DNA from: a bacterium
Lineage (GTDB): Bacteria > Patescibacteriota > Saccharimonadia > Saccharimonadales > UBA4665
Length of the DNA stretch: 44,574 bases
Reading direction: 5' to 3'
NCBI GenBank assembly: GCA_021846765.1
Contig: JAJZWH010000001.1
Coordinates: forward strand, 1 to 44,574
Within the stretch, counting starts at the first letter, position 1, and each line of letters opens with the position of its first letter. The position numbers and the translations under genes were made by a program. The notes under the pieces are model-generated. The model searched no databases. It saw only the letters and a program-made list of their open reading frames with translations, and was not told where the DNA came from. Below, one piece after another: positions 40,869 through 44,574 of the stretch.

Positions 40869-42188
40869 CTAATTAGCCAAACGTTGACTTAAGTATTTAG
40901 CAATCGCAATCTGCTTCTCTTCTATAAACGCCCCAGTATAAATCTGGGGAGATTGATTAACTTCAAGACAATACCATAATTTTGTTATTTTGTCTTGTAC
41001 AATATCCACTCCAGCTATTTGTAATTTAAATAATTTAGCAGCTGCAATAGAAATATTAATTAAAAATGAAGGCAGTTCATTGACATCAACTATCTCTGGT
41101 GTACCTCCTTGAGCAACATTATTTAAATGATTATTTTGATTACTTCTAGTCCGCTTAATAACCAAAACAACCTGACCTCCCAAAACAAGAAAACGATAGT
41201 CATGATCGTTATTAATATATTCTTGGGCTAAAAGCCAAATTCCTAAATCTTGAGCTTGCCTAATAATCATGTCAAATTGACTTTTACTATCCACTAAATA
41301 ATTATTTTGACCTTTAAATCCCTGAGTATCCTTTAAAACAAAAGGTATGCCCAGTTCAGCTACTATTTTTTCATAAGCTAAACTAAGTCTAGCTAAATTC
41401 ATAAAGATGGTCTTAGGAATATTAATTGAATTATCACTTAAAGTTATGTATTGATATATTTTAGCCGGATCAGGGCATTGATTAACGGCACGATCTATAT
41501 AATCTATGTTTCTATTGGCTAGATATTGAGCAATGGTAGCCGATACATAAGAATGACCATACACTCCACTGGTAATAAAATAGCCTAGTCCATAATCAGC
41601 AATATCTTGATTGTTAGAACTTATTAAAATTTTATTAGTTTGATTACCGCTATAAAAAATTAACTCTTCATAAGAGACGATATCAGCATTCAGATCTTCA
41701 TTTTGAATAAATTTAACAAAATTAGTATTCGCCAAGCTCTTTTGGGAAACAAATAAAATAATCTTTTGATTTCCTAATAAATTATTTCTTTTAGAGACAT
41801 CGATTAAAAACTTTCCTTTTAATGTCCGTCTACCAATCAGTAAGGGAAACCTATTGTTGGCTCTATTAGCTAAAGTTACTTTGGATTTAATAATTTTATC
41901 GGCCATCTTGATACGAATATCTACCTTATATCTGACTTCCTTTTGACCAAAAGAGTTTTTAACTGTAACTAATGAATACTTTCTAGTTTTAATTGGATCG
42001 CCTGTAAAATTAGGTGAAGATGGTCCGAATAGAGTATAGGAAAGTTGACCATCTTTTTCGCTTATATTACTGGCCCAGATAGCAGAACTGTCGGCTCCAC
42101 TATCAATTTTAGCCAATATATTGTCTAGGCCGTAATCTGGCAAGCTAATCATTTCTGTTGTACCAATATTAGCAAGTGATTTATGCAT
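40869..42188 (-). CDS. Retropepsin-like RimB protease domain fused to an ATP-grasp ligase domain
   Basis: 439 residues with two parts. Residues about 1-135 match the RimB/ATP-dependent zinc-protease (retropepsin-like) family: AKIDSGADSSAIWAS with the catalytic DSGA, and NRFPLLIGRRTLKGKFLIDV. Residues about 140-435 resemble an ATP-grasp fold: a preATP-grasp region, FVLKDTQGFKGQNNYLV, WLLAQEYINNDHDYRFLVLG, VAQGG and LEVNQSPQIYTG. RimB removes glutamates that RimK adds. Joined with a second ATP-grasp domain and next to rimK, it suggests a self-contained writing and erasing pair for a peptide tail. The fusion is seen; the activity is inferred. Confidence 0.82.
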   Translation of the reverse strand: MHKSLANIGTTEMISLPDYGLDNILAKIDSGADSSAIWASNISEKDGQLSYTLFGPSSPNFTGDPIKTRKYSLVTVKNSFGQKEVRYKVDIRIKMADKIIKSKVTLANRANNRFPLLIGRRTLKGKFLIDVSKRNNLLGNQKIILFVSQKSLANTNFVKFIQNEDLNADIVSYEELIFYSGNQTNKILISSNNQDIADYGLGYFITSGVYGHSYVSATIAQYLANRNIDYIDRAVNQCPDPAKIYQYITLSDNSINIPKTIFMNLARLSLAYEKIVAELGIPFVLKDTQGFKGQNNYLVDSKSQFDMIIRQAQDLGIWLLAQEYINNDHDYRFLVLGGQVVLVIKRTRSNQNNHLNNVAQGGTPEIVDVNELPSFLINISIAAAKLFKLQIAGVDIVQDKITKLWYCLEVNQSPQIYTGAFIEEKQIAIAKYLSQRLAN

Positions 42189-42216
42189 AATTTATTTACA
42201 GATCAAGCTATTATAT

Positions 42217-42342
42217 TTATTTAGATACATGATGAACTCTTAAGTAGGCAATATAGATAACCAATACGACTACAACAATAATTATAATCAGCAACGGAAT
42301 GAAACCATGTTGATCATATTTAATATTGGCTATTTTCTTCAT
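42217..42342 (-). CDS. 41-residue single-pass membrane peptide with GFIPL motif
   Basis: ATG at 42342 gives MKKIANIKYDQHGFIPLLII then a run of Ile/Val, and a basic C-terminal tail YLRVHHVSK before TAA. A charged N-terminus ending HG, then FIPLL and a hydrophobic helix, is like a class III prepilin signal with the +5 Glu replaced, or a simple single-pass peptide. I believe short peptides with a GFIP[LI] motif occur in other CPR genomes, but that is from memory. It lies between the RimB fusion and dnaJ; remaining gap sequence holds nothing else. Confidence 0.6.
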   Translation of the reverse strand: MKKIANIKYDQHGFIPLLIIIIVVVVLVIYIAYLRVHHVSK

Positions 42343-42382
42343 CTAAATTCTGTTAATAATACCTATCTAAAGTTTAGCAAGT

Positions 42383-43516
42383 CTATCGCCAAAAACCATG
42401 CTTATTCTTGCTGTTGTCTAAACTAGCGAAATTCTTCAGTAAGTCTTGTTGTTCTTTAGTTAAGTGACTAGGCGTATCAACGATTATAGTCACAATGTGA
42501 GCTCCACGACTAGCACCCCTTAAATGAGGCACTCCGTGTCCAGATAATTTAAAATCACTATGACTTTGGGTACCAGATGGTATTTTCATTCTAACAGGCC
42601 CATCGACTGTATCTACTTCTATCTCTCCACCTAGAGCAGCAGTAACCATATCCACATGTTCATCGCTTAAAATCAAATCACCCTCTCGAGTAAATTTATT
42701 ATCTGGTTTAACTCGAATATTAACATAAAGATCACCTTTACTTCCTCCGGCGACAGCCTGTCCGTGTTCGCGTAATCTAATAGTAGCTCCATCGTCAACT
42801 CCAGCCGGTATTTTAAGATTTATTTTCTGCTTTTTTACTTGCGTACCCTTGCCATGACAAACGGTACATACTTTCTCAGGAATTTTACCTTTACCATGAC
42901 AAACTGAACAAATACTCGCTTGTTGAATATTTCCAAAAACAGTCCTGGTAATATTTACCACTTGGCCACTGCCTCCACAATTGTCACATTTTTTTAAATC
43001 ATATCCGGGCTCAGCAGTCGATCCATGGCAATGCTCACAAATATCTTCTAAAGATAAGCTAAGTTCAACATCTGTACCAAAAACAGCTTGATTAAAATCA
43101 ATTTCCACTCTAGTCTCGACATCGTGACCTCTATTGGATTGCTGAGCATGCCTATTATTACCGCTGGTTCCTCCGCCAAAAAAACTTGAGAAAATATCAC
43201 CTAAACCTAAGTCTCCAAAATCAAAATTAATATTCTGTCCGGCACCAAAACCTTCAAAACCACCAAAACCCCCACCACTAGAACCTCCACCAAAACCCCC
43301 TCCACCAACTCCAGCATGACCAAATTGATCATAGCGTTGACGCTTAGCTGGATCTTTTAAAACTTCATAAGCTTCGTTGACTTCTTTGAATTTAGCTTCA
43401 TCACCTCCCCGGTCTGGATGGGACTCAATAGCCGCTCGTCTAAAAGCTTTCTTGATCTCGTCGGCAGAAGCATTTTTATTTACCCCTAGTATTTCATAGT
43501 AATCGCGTTGAGCCAT
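42383..43516 (-). CDS. dnaJ: Chaperone protein DnaJ
   Basis: 377 residues, type I DnaJ: J domain with HPD (ESHPDRGGD, near 33-35), Gly/Phe-rich linker (about 68-115), four CxxCxGxG zinc repeats (CEHCHGST, CDNCGGSG, CSVCHGKG, CTVCHGKG), and the substrate-binding C-terminal domains. It stimulates DnaK ATPase and delivers clients. Downstream of dnaK in the same direction with an 82-base gap. Confidence 0.97.
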   Translation of the reverse strand: MAQRDYYEILGVNKNASADEIKKAFRRAAIESHPDRGGDEAKFKEVNEAYEVLKDPAKRQRYDQFGHAGVGGGGFGGGSSGGGFGGFEGFGAGQNINFDFGDLGLGDIFSSFFGGGTSGNNRHAQQSNRGHDVETRVEIDFNQAVFGTDVELSLSLEDICEHCHGSTAEPGYDLKKCDNCGGSGQVVNITRTVFGNIQQASICSVCHGKGKIPEKVCTVCHGKGTQVKKQKINLKIPAGVDDGATIRLREHGQAVAGGSKGDLYVNIRVKPDNKFTREGDLILSDEHVDMVTAALGGEIEVDTVDGPVRMKIPSGTQSHSDFKLSGHGVPHLRGASRGAHIVTIIVDTPSHLTKEQQDLLKNFASLDNSKNKHGFWR

Positions 43517-43532
43517 TTATCCCTAACCTATT

Positions 43533-43562
43533 TTAAGAGTTGTTTAATTGTATCACTCTTAA
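43533..43562. other. Inverted repeat between dnaK and dnaJ
   Basis: TTAAGAGT, 14 bases, ACTCTTAA: an 8-bp perfect inverted repeat. No T-tract, so it is more likely an RNA processing or stability hairpin than a terminator. It is not the CIRCE sequence, and its spacing does not fit HAIR either. Confidence 0.45.
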
Positions 43563-43598
43563 GCTTTAATTTACTATTTAAACCCATTAAGCTTTTTA

Positions 43599-44574
43599 CT
43601 ATTTTGCTTTCTTATCCTGATCATCTACAACTTCACCTTCAATCGGCTGATCATCAGATTTTTCTGCTTGATCTTTATTCTCTGATTCTTTTTGGTCTTG
43701 ATTTTCGTCTGTTTTGGGTTGATATAATTTAGCCCCTATAGGCATCATTGTATCATTAAGAGTTTTTGCTGCATCCTCTAACTCGTCCTTAGTGGCTTTA
43801 TCGTTTTGAACGACTTTTTTAGCCGTATCTAAGGCTTCATTTAATGTTTTGATGTCACTATCTTCTAGTTTACCTTTATTGTCTTTAACTAGTTTTTGGC
43901 CTTGATATACAGCACTATCTAACAAATTCCGAGCCTCAACAGTAGACTTGCGCTGTTTATCTTCTTCGGCATGAGCTTCAGCTTCTTTAGCCATCCTTTC
44001 CACTTCAGTTTTATCCAAATTGCCAGAACCACTAATAGTTATACTCTGTTCTTTTCCGCTACCTTTATCTTTAGCGGTGACATTTAAAATTCCGTTAGCA
44101 TCAATATTGAAAGTGACTTCAATTTGCGGTATTCCTCTAGGAGCGGGCGGAATGCCATCAAGAATAAATCTACCTAAACTCTTATTGCCTTCAATCATTT
44201 CCCGCTCGCCTTGAGCTACATGAATTTCCACCTGGGGTTGATTATCTGCAGCAGTTGAGAATACTTCACTTTTAGATGTAGGTATAGTAGTATTTCTTTC
44301 GATTAACTTTGTCATCACTCCACCCATAGTTTCAATACCTAAACTAAGTGGAGTAACATCTAGTAATAAAACGTCTTTAACGTCACCCTGAAGCACTCCT
44401 CCTTGAATAGCAGCACCCACAGCTACCACCTCATCAGGATTAACACCTTTCATAGGGTCTTTACCAAAAATTTTCTTAACCTTTTCCTGAACAGCTGGCA
44501 TTCTAGTCATTCCTCCAACCAGAACAACAGCATTGATTTCATTGGCTTTTAGTCCTGCATCCTTTAGGGAGATC
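43599..44574 (-). CDS. dnaK: Chaperone protein DnaK, C-terminal part (cut by window edge)
   Basis: Hsp70. The frame is open to the right edge, so the N-terminal part of the ATPase domain is outside the window. Visible are VVLVGGMTRMPAVQEKV, NPDEVVAVGAAIQGGVL, the linker DVLLLDVTPLSLGIET, the substrate-binding domain and the lid, with a Gln/Asp-rich tail ending EGEVVDDQDKKAK. GrpE and HrcA are not in the window. Upstream of dnaJ. Confidence 0.97.
   Translation of the reverse strand, partial: ISLKDAGLKANEINAVVLVGGMTRMPAVQEKVKKIFGKDPMKGVNPDEVVAVGAAIQGGVLQGDVKDVLLLDVTPLSLGIETMGGVMTKLIERNTTIPTSKSEVFSTAADNQPQVEIHVAQGEREMIEGNKSLGRFILDGIPPAPRGIPQIEVTFNIDANGILNVTAKDKGSGKEQSITISGSGNLDKTEVERMAKEAEAHAEEDKQRKSTVEARNLLDSAVYQGQKLVKDNKGKLEDSDIKTLNEALDTAKKVVQNDKATKDELEDAAKTLNDTMMPIGAKLYQPKTDENQDQKESENKDQAEKSDDQPIEGEVVDDQDKKAK

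Noticed and set aside
43533..43562. CIRCE heat-shock operator
   Set aside because: The arm sequence and 14-base spacer do not match TTAGCACTC-N9-GAGTGCTAA.

Overview
The window looks like a chromosome segment of a Candidate Phyla Radiation (Patescibacteria) bacterium, most likely a Saccharibacteria (TM7) relative. This is inferred from gene content and family character, not from a database search. The signs are AT-rich DNA read with the standard code, an unusually short TsaB, a compact type IV pilus locus without an outer-membrane secretin, PRC-barrel and YGGT proteins, RNase Y with YmdB, and very short intergenic gaps. Seven tRNA genes are present (Gly-TCC, Arg-TCT, His-GTG, Pro-CGG, Pro-TGG, Lys-TTT and none split), counted as Gly, Arg, His, two Pro and Lys, i.e. 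six in all. All six encode their 3' CCA. There is no rRNA, CRISPR array, intact transposase or integrase.

Layout. 1-2.7 kb: an HTH-MurA fusion, tRNAs, a promoter followed by a compact four-hairpin RNA ending in a terminator, and a small unknown protein. 2.7-8 kb: a P1B-type ATPase, a dolichol/phytol-kinase-like membrane protein, a GNAT acetyltransferase fused to a zinc finger, a stomatin-like SPFH protein, an unknown protein and two tRNA-Pro genes. 8-13.8 kb, minus strand: core RNA and genome maintenance genes (ymdB, rny, tsaB, tsaE, recX, recA), interrupted by a plus-strand PRC-barrel gene. 14-23.5 kb, plus strand: a type IV pilus locus with pilB, pilC, the likely major pilin, four further prepilin-like genes, pilM, pilN, pilO and a PilP-like small protein. 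23.5-27.2 kb, minus strand: ruvB, an aldo/keto reductase, ruvA, ruvC, yebC.

27.3-36.1 kb is an accessory region that begins at tRNA-Lys. It holds single-gene or two-gene modules: an HD hydrolase, a nucleotide kinase-like protein plus an ITPase, an unknown protein, a transglutaminase-like protein, a DUF6671 protein, a broken DUF1704 metallopeptidase, a NUDIX hydrolase and a nucleotidyltransferase. Five module borders in 28.2-32.7 kb carry related repeats with a GGSCCTCCA-like core similar to the last bases of the tRNA-Lys gene. Three of these borders contain intact reading frames of 42-48 codons for a previously unremarked basic small protein, whose codons differ mostly at synonymous sites. 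Most genes here have a -10 promoter element 6-8 bases before the start codon, implying leaderless mRNAs. Two genes at the right are frameshifted and a transposase-like remnant lies between them.

36.2-44.6 kb: an MMPL/RND exporter, two small membrane proteins including a YGGT protein, another membrane protein, RimK next to a retropepsin (RimB)-ATP-grasp fusion, a 41-residue membrane peptide, dnaJ, and the C-terminal part of dnaK, which runs off the right edge.

The most notable items are the tRNA-Lys-linked modular island with its small-protein and border-repeat family, the four-hairpin RNA at 1.9 kb, and the RimK / RimB-ATP-grasp pair.
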